This document shows, piece by piece, positions 49,407 to 58,912 of a stretch of DNA of 64,000 nt (its first letter is position 1; every line of letters starts with the position of its first letter). The notes under the pieces were generated by a model that saw nothing but the letters and a program-made list of their open reading frames with translations, was not told the DNA's origin and made no database searches. The stretch covers positions 62,001-126,000 of the forward strand of contig CALMMQ010000062.1 in NCBI GenBank assembly GCA_937868725.1, written 5' to 3'. The DNA comes from an uncultured Pleomorphomonas sp. GTDB taxonomy: Bacteria; Pseudomonadota; Alphaproteobacteria; Rhizobiales; Pleomorphomonadaceae. A program made the translations under genes and the position numbers.

Positions 49407-50312
49407 ATGACCACATCCGCTCCCGAATCCGCCGAAGCCATGCTTTCGCGCGCCCGCATCATTTCCGAGGCGCTGCCTTACATGCAGCGCTACGACGACA
49501 AGACCATCGTGGTGAAGTACGGCGGTCATGCCATGGGCGATCCCGATCTGGCCCGCGCCTTCGCCCGCGACATCGTGCTGCTCAAGCAGTCGGGCATGAA
49601 GCCCATCGTCGTCCACGGTGGCGGCCCGCAGATCGGCGCCATGCTGGAGAAGCTCGGCATCAAGAGCGAGTTCAAGAACGGCCTGCGCGTCACCGATCGC
49701 GCCACCGTCGAGGTGGTCGAGATGGTGCTGGCCGGCTCGATCAACAAGAACATCGTCTCGGCCATCAACGCCGAGGGTGGCCACGCCATCGGCCTCTGCG
49801 GCAAGGACGGCGACCTCGTCACCGCCGAGCGCGTCACGCGCACCTACCGCGATCCCGACAGCCAGATCGAGAAGGTGCTCGACCTCGGTCTCGTCGGCGA
49901 GCCCAAGCACGTCAACCCGGCGGTGCTCGACATGGTCGCCCGCGAGGACCTCATCCCCGTGGTGGCGCCGGTGGCGCCGGGCGTCGACGGCGAGACCTAC
50001 AACATCAACGCCGACACCTTTGCCGGCGCCATCGCCGGTGCCCTGCACGCCACGCGCCTGCTGTTCCTCACCGACGTGCCCGGCGTGCTTGACCGCAACG
50101 GCCAGCGCATCGTCGAGCTGACGCGCGCCGAGGCCAAGGCGCTGATCGACGACGGCACCATCTCCGGCGGCATGATCCCCAAGGTCGAGACCTGCTTCGA
50201 CGCGCTGCGGCGCGGGGTCGAAGGCGCGGTCATCGTCAACGGCAAGACGCCGCACGCCGTCCTCCTCGAGATCTTCACCGAGGCCGGCGCCGGCACGCTG
50301 ATCCGCCGTTGA
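49407..50312 (+). CDS. argB: Acetylglutamate kinase
   Basis: The 301-residue amino-acid kinase family protein has [33 protein letters not shown] and [15 protein letters not shown]. The sequence [16 protein letters not shown] is at the end of the nucleotide site. It phosphorylates N-acetylglutamate, the second step of arginine synthesis. The length fits the hexameric, arginine-inhibited type with an N-terminal helix. The stop overlaps the TTG start of the next gene. Confidence 0.96.
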   Translation: MTTSAPESAEAMLSRARIISEALPYMQRYDDKTIVVKYGGHAMGDPDLARAFARDIVLLKQSGMKPIVVHGGGPQIGAMLEKLGIKSEFKNGLRVTDRATVEVVEMVLAGSINKNIVSAINAEGGHAIGLCGKDGDLVTAERVTRTYRDPDSQIEKVLDLGLVGEPKHVNPAVLDMVAREDLIPVVAPVAPGVDGETYNINADTFAGAIAGALHATRLLFLTDVPGVLDRNGQRIVELTRAEAKALIDDGTISGGMIPKVETCFDALRRGVEGAVIVNGKTPHAVLLEIFTEAGAGTLIRR

Positions 50313-51070
50313 CGGTCACGCGGCCGCGCCTCATCAAGGCCGAGCACCCGGTCGCCGTCGGCTTCTCCGACGTCGACGCCTGGGTGTTCGACCTCGACAA
50401 CACGCTCTATCCGGCTGAAACCGACCTGTTCGCCCAGATCGACGTGCGCATCCGGGCCTATGTCGCCGGCGTGCTCGGCATTGCCGAAGCCGAGGCCAGC
50501 AGCGTCCAGAAGGACTACTACCGCCGCTTCGGCACCACCTTGCGCGGCCTCATGGACCTGCATCAGGTCGACGCCGCCGACTTCCTCGCCTACGTTCACG
50601 ACATCGACCATTCGGTGGTGGCCGCCGATCCCCGCCTCGGACTGGCGCTCGATCGCCTGCCGGGGCCGAAGTATGTCTTCACCAACGGCTCCACCCGCCA
50701 CGCCGAGCGCACCCTCGACGCCCTCGGCATCGCCGACCGTTTCACCGCCATCTTCGATGTCGTCGACGCCGCCATGGTGCCGAAGCCGCATCCGGACGCC
50801 TACGCCGCCTTCTTCGCCCGCACCGGCATCGTCGCCAGCCGCGCTGCCATGTTCGAGGATCTGTCGCGCAACCTCGCCGTGCCGCACGCCCTTGGCATGC
50901 GCACGGTGCTGATCGTGCCGAAGGACGGCGCCCGCGACTTTCGCGACGCCACCGACAGCGAGGGCGGGGCGGCGCCGCACGTGCAATACGTCGCCGACGA
51001 TCTCGCCGGCTTCCTCGATCTGGTGGCTCAGCTTATTGAATCTGGAGCGATTTCTTGTCGACCTGACTGA
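50309..51070 (+). CDS. HAD-superfamily phosphatase (pyrimidine 5'-nucleotidase type)
   Basis: The 253-residue protein has the HAD motifs [10 protein letters not shown] (nucleophile Asp), [11 protein letters not shown] and [11 protein letters not shown]. The cap resembles the pyrimidine 5'-nucleotidase subfamily. It starts with TTG overlapping the argB stop (TTGA), and no ATG is available before the first motif. The last codons ([11 protein letters not shown]) and the stop come from the inverted dispersed repeat copy C, so the ancestral C-terminus was probably shorter or different. It normally follows argB in rhizobia. Confidence 0.85.
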   Translation: MTVTRPRLIKAEHPVAVGFSDVDAWVFDLDNTLYPAETDLFAQIDVRIRAYVAGVLGIAEAEASSVQKDYYRRFGTTLRGLMDLHQVDAADFLAYVHDIDHSVVAADPRLGLALDRLPGPKYVFTNGSTRHAERTLDALGIADRFTAIFDVVDAAMVPKPHPDAYAAFFARTGIVASRAAMFEDLSRNLAVPHALGMRTVLIVPKDGARDFRDATDSEGGAAPHVQYVADDLAGFLDLVAQLIESGAISCRPD

Positions 51071-51091
51071 ATGGTCAGGCCGGAAAGCGCT
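51027..51091 (-). repeat. Dispersed palindromic intergenic repeat, copy C (inverted)
   Basis: On the minus strand it reads AGCGCTTTCCGG, then the inner palindrome CCTGACCATTCAGTCAGG, then AAGAAATCGCTCCAGATTC and AATAAGCTGAG. It overlaps the 3' end of the HAD phosphatase gene by 44 bases and supplies its stop codon. Confidence 0.85.
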
Positions 51092-51227
51092 TTTGGCGCT
51101 CGCCGGCGGCTGACGAGCCATGCGCGGCAGGGGGCTGGCCGCATCGACGATTGACCTGTATGACACAACACTGATCATTCCAGGATGCCAGGCCAATTGC
51201 CGGCAGTCCGCCAATTCCAGGATGCCC

Positions 51228-52994
51228 ATGTCCTTTGCCGCCGCCCACCCCGCGCTGTCGCGGGCGCTTGCCGCCCGTGGCTACGCGGAAGCCACTCCCG
51301 TTCAGTCCGCCGTGGCGGACGAAAGCCTTGCCGGCGCCGACATGCTGGTTTCGGCCCGCACCGGCTCGGGCAAGACCGTCGCCTTCGGCCTGGCGCTGGC
51401 CGCCCGCCTGCTCGGCCTCGCCGAAACCTTCGGTCCCGCCGGCCGACCGGTCGCCCTGGTGGTGGCGCCGACCCGCGAACTGGCACTGCAGGTGCACGGC
51501 GAACTCTCCTGGCTCTATGCCGCCACCGGCGCGCGGCTGGTCGCCTGCGTCGGCGGCATGGACCCGCGCCGCGAGCAGCGCCAGCTGTCCTACGGCGCCC
51601 ACATCGTCGTCGGCACGCCCGGCCGCCTGTGCGACCATCTCGATCGCGGCAACCTCGATCTCGGCGAAATCGCCGCCGTCGTGCTCGACGAAGCCGACGA
51701 GATGCTCGACCTCGGCTTCCGCGACGACCTCGAGAAGCTGTTGTCGGCGGCCCCCGAAAGCCGCCAGACGCTGCTGTTCTCGGCGACGCTGCCCGAGGAG
51801 ATCGTCCGCCTGGCCGGCAAGTTCATGCGGCGCGATGCCGTGCGCGTCGACGTTGCCGAGGAAGGCCAGTCCCACGCCGACATCGACCACCGGGCGGTGC
51901 GCGTCTTCCCGCACGAAATCGAGAAGGCGGTGGTCAACCTGCTGCGCTTCTACGATCCGCCGACGGCCATCGTCTTCTGCGGCACCCGCGAAGGCGTCAA
52001 GCGCCTGCAGGGGGCGCTGGTCGAGCGTGGTTTCTCGGTGGTGGCGCTGTCCGGCGAGATGACCCAGAACGAGCGCAGCACGGCGCTGTCGGCGCTGCGC
52101 GACGGCCGCGCCCGCGTCTGCGTTGCCACCGACGTGGCGGCGCGCGGCCTCGACGTCCCCGACCTCGGCCTCGTCATCCATGCCGACCTGCCGCACGACA
52201 GCGAAGTGCTGCTGCACCGCTCCGGCCGCACCGGCCGGGCTGGCCGCAAGGGCGTGTCGGTGCTGTTGGTGCCCTCCAACCGTCGCCGCCGCGCCGAAAG
52301 CCTCCTGGCCGGCGCCGGCCTCGAACTGTTCTCCGAAGCGGCGCCCTCGTCGGCCGACGTCCGCCGTCTCGACGAGGAGCGCCTGCTCGCCGATCCGCTG
52401 CTCTCCGAGGAGATGGCCGAGGACGAGCGCGAGTTCGCCGAGCGCCTCGCCGCCGACCGCTCGCCGGTGGAGCTCGCCGCCGCCTTCATCCGCCTCGCCC
52501 GCGCCCGCCTGCCGGCGCCGGAAGAGATCGGCGATCCCGTCGACCGCAAACCCGGCTGGACCGACGCGGCGCCGCGCGCCAAGGTGCGCGTCGAGGTCGA
52601 TTTCACCGGCTCGGCCTGGTACCGCCTGTCGGTCGGCCGTCGCAACGGCGCCGAAGTGAAGCGCCTCCTGGCCTTCATGTGCCGCCAGACCGGCCTCAAG
52701 GGCCGCGATTTCGGCGCCATCCGCGTCGGCGACGGCGAGAGCTACGTCGAAGTGGCGCCGGGCGGCATTCCGACCGTCGAGCGCTTGGCCGCCACGGGCA
52801 ACGACGAGAACGTCGCCATCAGCCGGGCCGACGGTCCGCCGACGCTGGCGCCTGAGCCGGCGCGGCCCAAGAAGGGCAAGTTCCGTGGCGAACACGACGG
52901 CCCCAAGGCGCGCGCCCCCATGCCGCGGCCGCCGCATGGCGACAAGCCGGCCCGCGCCAAGCCGCCGAAGAAGGACCGCAAGGCGCCGCGCTGA
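51228..52994 (+). CDS. DEAD-box RNA helicase (DbpA/CsdA-like)
   Basis: The 588-residue helicase has ARTGSGKTVAF (motif I), APTRELALQ (Ia), TPGRL (Ib), VLDEADEML (motif II), SATLP (III), ATDVAARGLDVP (V) and HRSGRTGRAGRKG (VI). It then has a DbpA-like RNA-binding domain (VEVDFTGSAWYRLSVGRRNG) and a Lys/Pro/Ala-rich tail. It remodels RNA, probably in ribosome assembly or cold adaptation. The ATG at 51228 has AGGA five bases upstream, while an ATG two codons earlier would overlap it. It interrupts the argB/HAD-dapD order. Confidence 0.93.
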   Translation: MSFAAAHPALSRALAARGYAEATPVQSAVADESLAGADMLVSARTGSGKTVAFGLALAARLLGLAETFGPAGRPVALVVAPTRELALQVHGELSWLYAATGARLVACVGGMDPRREQRQLSYGAHIVVGTPGRLCDHLDRGNLDLGEIAAVVLDEADEMLDLGFRDDLEKLLSAAPESRQTLLFSATLPEEIVRLAGKFMRRDAVRVDVAEEGQSHADIDHRAVRVFPHEIEKAVVNLLRFYDPPTAIVFCGTREGVKRLQGALVERGFSVVALSGEMTQNERSTALSALRDGRARVCVATDVAARGLDVPDLGLVIHADLPHDSEVLLHRSGRTGRAGRKGVSVLLVPSNRRRRAESLLAGAGLELFSEAAPSSADVRRLDEERLLADPLLSEEMAEDEREFAERLAADRSPVELAAAFIRLARARLPAPEEIGDPVDRKPGWTDAAPRAKVRVEVDFTGSAWYRLSVGRRNGAEVKRLLAFMCRQTGLKGRDFGAIRVGDGESYVEVAPGGIPTVERLAATGNDENVAISRADGPPTLAPEPARPKKGKFRGEHDGPKARAPMPRPPHGDKPARAKPPKKDRKAPR

Positions 52995-53111
52995 CGGCAA
53001 CGGCGGCAATTCGCCGCCAATCCGGGGATGGGCCGGGCCGGCGTTCTTGCGCTCACCGGCCGAAGCCTCTAAAGCACGGGGCGAGTTTCGTGCCTGCCCC
53101 GGAGATTTGCC

Positions 53112-53969
53112 ATGACCGCTGCCGCCGCTGCCTATCCCGATCTCGTCAAGACGCTTGATGCCGCCTGGGAGGATCGGACCGCCATCGGTTTCGATACCAA
53201 GGGCGCGGTCCGCGATGCCGTCGAGGCGGCGCTCGGTCTGCTCGACAGCGGCAAGGTGCGCGTCGCCGAGAAGATCGACGGCGAGTGGATCGTCAATCAG
53301 TGGCTCAAGAAGGCGGTGCTGCTGTCCTTCCGCCTGACGCCCAACGAGATGATCGCCGGCGCCCCCGGTGGCGCGTCGTGGTGGGACAAGGTGCCGTCCA
53401 AGTTCGCCGGCATGGATGCCGCCGCCTACGAGGCCGCCGGCTTCCGCTCGGTGCCGGGCGCCATCGTCCGCCGCTCGGCTTTCATCGCCCCCAACGCCAT
53501 CCTGATGCCGTCGTTCGTCAACGTCGGCGCCTACGTCGACAGCGCCACCATGGTCGACACCTGGGTCACCGTCGGCTCCTGCGCCCAGATCGGCAAGAAT
53601 GTGCACCTCAGCGGCGGCGTCGGCATCGGCGGCGTGCTTGAGCCGATGCAGGCCGGTCCGACCATCATCGAGGACAACTGCTTCATCGGCGCCCGCTCGG
53701 AAGTGGTGGAAGGCGTGGTCGTCGGCGAGGGCTCGGTGATCTCCATGGGCGTGTTCATCGGCAAGTCGACCAAGGTCATCGACCGCGAGACCGGCGAGAT
53801 CCACATGGGCAAGGTGCCGCCCTATTCGGTGGTCGTCTCCGGCTCGATCCCCGGCAAGCCGTTGCCCGGCCAGACCTGGGGCCCGTCGACCTATTGCGCC
53901 GTCATCGTCAAGAAGGTTGACGCCAAGACGCGCTCCAAGACGTCGATCAACGAACTCCTGCGCGACTGA
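53112..53969 (+). CDS. dapD: Tetrahydrodipicolinate N-succinyltransferase
   Basis: A 285-residue left-handed beta-helix acyltransferase. An N-terminal domain is followed by hexapeptide coils in [40 protein letters not shown] and [15 protein letters not shown]. It succinylates tetrahydrodipicolinate in the DAP/lysine pathway. CGGAGATTTGCC precedes the ATG. dapE follows after 11 bases. Confidence 0.97.
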   Translation: MTAAAAAYPDLVKTLDAAWEDRTAIGFDTKGAVRDAVEAALGLLDSGKVRVAEKIDGEWIVNQWLKKAVLLSFRLTPNEMIAGAPGGASWWDKVPSKFAGMDAAAYEAAGFRSVPGAIVRRSAFIAPNAILMPSFVNVGAYVDSATMVDTWVTVGSCAQIGKNVHLSGGVGIGGVLEPMQAGPTIIEDNCFIGARSEVVEGVVVGEGSVISMGVFIGKSTKVIDRETGEIHMGKVPPYSVVVSGSIPGKPLPGQTWGPSTYCAVIVKKVDAKTRSKTSINELLRD

Positions 53970-53980
53970 GGTTTGCCATC

Positions 53981-55171
53981 ATGACCGCGCCGCACGATCC
54001 CGCCAGCCTCCTCGGCGCCCTGCTGCGGGCGCCTTCGGTGACGCCCAGCGTCGGCGGCGCCCTTGATGTGCTCGAAGCGCAGCTGACGCCGGCCGGCTTT
54101 GCCGTCGACCGGCCGACGTTCACCGAGCCCGGTACGCCCGACGTCGAGAACCTGTTCGCTGCCATCGGCAGCGGCGACAGGCACTTCTGCTTCGCCGGCC
54201 ACGTCGACGTGGTGCCGACCGGGGCGGAAACGCTGTGGACGCACGCTCCGTTCGCCGGCGAGGTGGTCGGCGACCTGATGTACGGCCGCGGCGCCGTCGA
54301 CATGAAGGGCGGCGTGGCGGCCTTTGCCGCGGCGGCGCTGGACTTCGTTGCCGAGCGCGGCGCCGACTTCGGGGGCCGCATCTCCTTCCTGATCACCGGC
54401 GACGAGGAGGGGCCGTCGATCAACGGCACCGTCAAGCTGCTCGACTGGGCCGCCCGGCGCGGCGAGCGGTTCTCGGCCGCCGTCGTCGGCGAGCCCTCGA
54501 GTTCGCTGCAACTCGGCGACATGATCAAGGTCGGACGGCGCGGCTCGCTGTCCGGCGAAGTGCGCCTCAAGGGCACGCAGGGCCACGTCGCCTATCCCGC
54601 CCGCGCCGACAACCCCATCCGCCTGCTGCCGGCCGTCATCGCCGCGCTGATGGATCCGCCGCTCGATGGCGGCAACGACCGTTTCCAGCCGTCCAATCTC
54701 GAGGTGATCTCGGTCGATACCGACAACCTCGCCTCCAACGTCATCCCGGCCGAAACGCGCCTTGTCTTCAACGTCCGCTTCAACGACGAGTGGACGGTCG
54801 AAGCGCTGGAAGCCGAGATCGCCGGCCGCCTTGCCCGCGCCATGGGCGACAACCCGCTGCGCGCCGGCCGCAACGCCCCGCTTGCCTATACGCTGGAGTT
54901 CGAGCCGACCAATGCCGTCTCCTTCCTGACGCGCTCGGACGAACTGATCGGTACGCTCAGCGCCGCCATCGCCGCGGAAACCGGCCTCGTGCCGGAGCTC
55001 TCCACTACCGGCGGCACTTCCGATGCCCGCTTTATCAAGAGCTATTGCCCCGTGATCGAGTTCGGTCCGGTCGGCCAGACTATGCACAAGATCGATGAGT
55101 GCGTGTCGCTCGGCGATCTCGTCCGCCTCAAGGCCATCTACCGCCGCTTCCTCGACAGCTACTTCGCCTGA
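53981..55171 (+). CDS. dapE: Succinyl-diaminopimelate desuccinylase
   Basis: The 396-residue M20-family zinc hydrolase has FAGHVDVVPTG (His ligand), YGRGAVDMKGGVAAF (bridging Asp), ITGDEEGPSINGT (catalytic Glu pair) and the C-terminal His in GPVGQTMHKIDE. It releases LL-diaminopimelate for peptidoglycan and lysine. It is in one operon with dapD, with the dapD stop 11 bases upstream. It overlaps the convergent EamA gene by 13 bases. Confidence 0.96.
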   Translation: MTAPHDPASLLGALLRAPSVTPSVGGALDVLEAQLTPAGFAVDRPTFTEPGTPDVENLFAAIGSGDRHFCFAGHVDVVPTGAETLWTHAPFAGEVVGDLMYGRGAVDMKGGVAAFAAAALDFVAERGADFGGRISFLITGDEEGPSINGTVKLLDWAARRGERFSAAVVGEPSSSLQLGDMIKVGRRGSLSGEVRLKGTQGHVAYPARADNPIRLLPAVIAALMDPPLDGGNDRFQPSNLEVISVDTDNLASNVIPAETRLVFNVRFNDEWTVEALEAEIAGRLARAMGDNPLRAGRNAPLAYTLEFEPTNAVSFLTRSDELIGTLSAAIAAETGLVPELSTTGGTSDARFIKSYCPVIEFGPVGQTMHKIDECVSLGDLVRLKAIYRRFLDSYFA

Positions 55172-56034
55172 AGCGGCCGGCGGGCCGGCCAGGGCAGGGC
55201 GATGGCCGCCAGTCCCATGAGGATCAGCGCCATGCCGGCGACACGCAGCGGCTCGAAGGTCTCGCCCAGTACCAGATGCGCCGACAGCGTGCCGAACAGC
55301 GGCACCAGCAGCGAGAACGGGGCGACCGTCGAGGCCGGGTGGTGCTTGAGCAACCAGCTCCAGATGCCGTAGCCGAACAGCGTCGCCAGTACGGCAAGAT
55401 AGAGGATGGAACCGGCGCCGAGCCAGCTCATGCCGGTGAGGGCGGCCGAGATCGCCGGCCAGCCCTCGATGCCGTACGACAGCGCGAACAGCGGCAGCGG
55501 CGGGATCAGGCTCAGCCAGATGACCATGGCCAGCATGTCGACCTGACCGGCGGTGCGCATGGCGACGTTGCCCGATGCCCACGACAATGCCGCCGCCAGC
55601 GTCAGCGCCAGACCGAGCCAGGTGAACTCGCCGCCGATGGTCAGCATGATCAGTCCGAGTCCGGCTGCCGTGATGGCCGCGCCCACCAGTTGGCGCGGTC
55701 GCGGCCGCTCGCCCAGAAGTGCGGCGGCAATGGCGATGGTCATGAAGGCCTGGCTTTGCAGCGTCACCGACGCCAGCCCGGCCGGCATGCCCACCTTCAT
55801 GGCCGGAAAGAGAAAGGCGAACTGGCCGAGGAACAGCGTCGAACCGATCAGCAGCATTTTCGGCAGCGGCACGTCGGGCCGCTTGACGAACACCACCGGC
55901 AGCGCCGCCACGGAGAAGCGCAGGGCGCCGAGCAGCAGCGGCGGCATGCTGCCGAGACCGACGCGGATGACGACGAAGTTGAATCCCCAGATCGCCATGA
56001 CGGCGATGATCAGGGCGACGTGCTTGAACGGCAT
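55159..56034 (-). CDS. EamA-family drug/metabolite transporter
   Basis: A 291-residue membrane protein with ten predicted spans in two EamA repeats, starting MPFKHVALIIAVMAIWGFNF. GERPRPRQLVGAAITAAGLG and LGETFEPLRVAGMALILMGL end each repeat. Relatives export amino acids or metabolites, and the substrate is unknown. The ATG at 56034 has GGAGCCG upstream. Its 3' end overlaps dapE by 13 bases, convergently. Confidence 0.88.
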   Translation of the reverse strand: MPFKHVALIIAVMAIWGFNFVVIRVGLGSMPPLLLGALRFSVAALPVVFVKRPDVPLPKMLLIGSTLFLGQFAFLFPAMKVGMPAGLASVTLQSQAFMTIAIAAALLGERPRPRQLVGAAITAAGLGLIMLTIGGEFTWLGLALTLAAALSWASGNVAMRTAGQVDMLAMVIWLSLIPPLPLFALSYGIEGWPAISAALTGMSWLGAGSILYLAVLATLFGYGIWSWLLKHHPASTVAPFSLLVPLFGTLSAHLVLGETFEPLRVAGMALILMGLAAIALPWPARRPLQAK

Positions 56035-56102
56035 GGACGGCTCCCGCGTCAGGAGCGGCGGCTCCAAACCATTGCGACTTTAGTCGCAGGCGCGAACGGC
56101 CG

Positions 56103-56690
56103 TCAACGGCCGTGGCGGGCGATGACGCCGGCGAGATAGTCGTCGACGAGGGCGATGGCCGCCTCGGGACTGGAGTGCAGCGTCGGCAGCGCCGCCCTGA
56201 GCCACAGTCCGTCGATCATGGCGGCGATGCCGCGCGCCGCCGTCGCCGCCTCCTGGGCCGGCATCAAGGCCTTGAGGTCGTGACGCAGGTTGGTCTCAAG
56301 CCGCTTGAGATAGATCGACAGCAGCCGTGCCGCCGCCGCGTCGTGCAGCGACTGCATGTAGAAGGCGAGCCAGGCCGAAATCACCGCTGGCCGGAACTGC
56401 TCGGCCCCGAACGAGCCGTCGATCACCGCCTTGATGCGGTCGCGCGGGGCCGGCGTGCCGCGCAGGCGATGGCGGATTTCCAGCGCGAACTCCGCCAGCA
56501 GATGACGCAGCGTGGCGTTGAGCAACTCGTCCTTGGAGCCGAAATAGTGATGGGCCAGTGCCGGCGATACGTCGGCGCGGCGGGCGATGTCCCCCATGGT
56601 GACGCCGTTCATGCCGCGATCGTGGATGGCTTCGATGGTGGCTTCGATGAGCTGGCGGCGGCGCAGCGGTTCCATACCGAGCTTGGGCAT
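56103..56690 (-). CDS. betI: TetR-family repressor BetI
   Basis: The 195-residue protein starts MPKLGMEPLRRRQLIEATIE, the characteristic BetI N-terminus. The helix-turn-helix VTMGDIARRADVSPALAHHY and the YFGSKDELLNATLRHLLAEF turn follow. BetI represses choline/glycine-betaine genes and is released by choline. The gene is divergent from choX. A matching operator lies in between, overlapping its own likely promoter. No betA or betB is nearby. Confidence 0.93.
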   Translation of the reverse strand: MPKLGMEPLRRRQLIEATIEAIHDRGMNGVTMGDIARRADVSPALAHHYFGSKDELLNATLRHLLAEFALEIRHRLRGTPAPRDRIKAVIDGSFGAEQFRPAVISAWLAFYMQSLHDAAAARLLSIYLKRLETNLRHDLKALMPAQEAATAARGIAAMIDGLWLRAALPTLHSSPEAAIALVDDYLAGVIARHGR

Positions 56691-56746
56691 CGAAAAAGTC
56701 TCCTGGGAACGCCGGGGAAGCGGTCTTCGCCCAAGCATTAGCTTTA

Positions 56747-56764
56747 ATTGACTGATCAATCAAT
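56747..56764. promoter_or_regulatory. BetI operator overlapping the betI promoter
   Basis: On the minus strand ATTGATTGATCAGTCAAT fits the published E. coli BetI site form ATTGATTG..C..TCAAT. It overlaps a possible betI promoter, TTGATT (complement of 56758-56763) with TAATGC (complement of 56735-56740) at 17-base spacing. It would also face the choX promoter. Confidence 0.8.
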
Positions 56765-57008
56765 AACCGACAAATGAGGGGAATCCCGCGTATTCAGGAG
56801 GTCGACGTGCAGTAATGCTCCCGGAGATCCGGCCGATTGGCGGGTATTCCGGCCTAGATGGCGCGATTTTCAGCGTAAAGGCGCAAAAAATCATTGGCGC
56901 CGCATCGGAAATGCGTATGCTCTGCCGCCAATGGCGCCACTTGCGGCGCGCTTGTTGCAAACTGCCCCCCGTGGCCCGCCGCCGGGCCGAACCAGAAGGT
57001 TGCTGCTG

Positions 57009-57944
57009 ATGTCAAGACTGGCCTCCGTTCTCTGCTTCACCATGCTCATGGCCGGCGCCGCCAACGCCGCCGATGGCAAGGCCTGTCAGACGGTGCGGTT
57101 CGCCGACGTTGGCTGGACCGACATCGCCGCTACCACGGCGACGGCCTCGGTGGTGCTCGAAGCCCTGGGCTACGGCGCCGACGTGCAGCTGCTGGCCGTG
57201 CCGGTCACCTTCGCCTCGCTGGCCAACGGCGACATCGACGTCTTCCTCGGCAACTGGATGCCGACCATGGAGGCCGATCTCGCCGCCTACCGCGACAACG
57301 GATCGGTCAAGGTGCTGGGGGCCAATCTCGAAGGCGCCAAGTATACGCTGGCGGTTCCCAAGTACACATTCGACGCCGGTCTGAAGTCGTTCGACGACAT
57401 CGCCAAGTTCAAGGATCAGCTCGACGGCAAGATCTACGGCATTGAGGCTGGCAACGACGGCAACCGTCTCATCCTCGGCATGATCGACGCCAAGAAGTTC
57501 GGTCTCGACGGCTTCGAACTGGTCGAAAGCTCCGAGCAGGGCATGCTGGCCGAAGTGGCGCGGGCCATCAAGGAAACCCGACCGGTGGTGTTCCTGGGCT
57601 GGGCGCCGCACCCGATGAACACCCGCTACGATATCGCCTACCTCTCGGGTGGCGACGCCGTGTTCGGGCCCAACTACGGCGGCGCCACCGTTTACACCAA
57701 CGTGCGCAAGGACTTCGTCGCCGCCTGCCCCAACGCCGGCCGCTTCATCGCCAACCTCAAGTTCGGCCTCGACATGGAAAACCAGCTGATGGATCGCATC
57801 CTGTCCGACGGCGAGGAGCCCAAGGTGGCCGCCGCCGCCTGGCTCAAGGCGCATCCGGACGTGCTGGCGCCCTGGCTCGACGGCGTCACCACCATCGCCG
57901 GCGCCGATGGCCTCGCCGCCGTCAAGGCCAAGCTCGGCCTCTGA
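57009..57944 (+). CDS. choX: Choline ABC transporter substrate-binding protein
   Basis: The 311-residue protein has a signal peptide (MSRLASVLCFTMLMAGAANA) and a mature part of the ProX/OpuAC type II fold. VRFADVGWTDIAATTATASV, GDIDVFLGNWMPTMEAD and FLGWAPHPMNTRYDIAYL carry the aromatic ligand-box residues typical of rhizobial ChoX. It delivers choline to ChoWV. AGAAGG precedes the ATG. It lies downstream of the BetI operator. Confidence 0.92.
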   Translation: MSRLASVLCFTMLMAGAANAADGKACQTVRFADVGWTDIAATTATASVVLEALGYGADVQLLAVPVTFASLANGDIDVFLGNWMPTMEADLAAYRDNGSVKVLGANLEGAKYTLAVPKYTFDAGLKSFDDIAKFKDQLDGKIYGIEAGNDGNRLILGMIDAKKFGLDGFELVESSEQGMLAEVARAIKETRPVVFLGWAPHPMNTRYDIAYLSGGDAVFGPNYGGATVYTNVRKDFVAACPNAGRFIANLKFGLDMENQLMDRILSDGEEPKVAAAAWLKAHPDVLAPWLDGVTTIAGADGLAAVKAKLGL

Positions 57945-57973
57945 GCCGATCCGCGCGGGAAGGGGAGAATGCC

Positions 57974-58822
57974 ATGGATGTCCTGACGGCCTACAAGCTG
58001 CCGGTCGGCCCCTGGGCCAAGACCGGCGTCGATTGGCTGGTCGGCAATGCCGGCGGCGCCTTCGAAGCGTTCTCCAAAGGGCTCGGTGCCATCCTCAATG
58101 CCATGCTGGCGCTGATCCAGACGCCGCCGCCGCTCGTCACCATCCTGATCATCGCCGCCATCGCCTACGTCCTCAAGCGCTCGTGGCTGCTGTCGGCCTT
58201 CGTCGTCGCCGGACTGACCTTCATCGTCAACCAGGGCTATTGGAAGGAAACGACGCAGACGCTGGCATTGGTCGTCGCTTCCTCGGTGCTGTGCATGGGG
58301 CTCGGCGTGCCGCTCGGCATCGCCGCCGCCCGCCGGCCCTGGCTGATGTCGGTGCTGCGCCCGGTGCTCGACATGATGCAGACCATTCCCACCTTCGTCT
58401 ATCTGATCCCGGCGCTGGTGCTGTTCGGCCTCGGCATGGTGCCCGGCCTGATCTCGACGGTGATCTTCGCGCTGCCCGCCTCCATCCGCCTCACCCACCT
58501 TGGCGTCGCTTCGACGCCGCGCGCCCTCATCGAGGCGGCCGACGCCTTTGGCGCCACGCCGACACAGCGCCTCATCAAGGTCGAGCTGCCGCACGCCATG
58601 CCGCAGATCCTCGCCGGCCTCACCCAGACCATCATGCTGTCGCTGTCGATGGTGGTGATTTCGGCGCTGGTCGGCGCCAACGGCCTCGGCGTGCCGGTGG
58701 TGCGGGCGCTCAACTCCGTCAACATCGGCATGGGCTTTACCGCCGGCCTGGCCATCGTGCTGATCGCCATCATGCTCGACCGCATGTGCCGCGTCGGCGG
58801 TCGTTCAGAACGTCACGGATGA
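57974..58822 (+). CDS. choW: Choline ABC transporter permease
   Basis: A 282-residue ProW-type permease with about seven spans. TFVYLIPALVLFGLGMVPGL and EAADAFGATPTQRLIKVELP (the EAA loop) are conserved. It forms the membrane channel for choline uptake. It follows choX by 29 bases with GGAAGGGGAGAA upstream. Confidence 0.93.
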   Translation: MDVLTAYKLPVGPWAKTGVDWLVGNAGGAFEAFSKGLGAILNAMLALIQTPPPLVTILIIAAIAYVLKRSWLLSAFVVAGLTFIVNQGYWKETTQTLALVVASSVLCMGLGVPLGIAAARRPWLMSVLRPVLDMMQTIPTFVYLIPALVLFGLGMVPGLISTVIFALPASIRLTHLGVASTPRALIEAADAFGATPTQRLIKVELPHAMPQILAGLTQTIMLSLSMVVISALVGANGLGVPVVRALNSVNIGMGFTAGLAIVLIAIMLDRMCRVGGRSERHG

Positions 58823-58912
58823 CGTCTTCGGCTCTTCTCTTTTCGCTCGGGCCATGGCATCGCTGCGCCGCTGCCGCCGTCACGGCGTCGGATTTGTAAG
58901 GGATCGCCAGCC

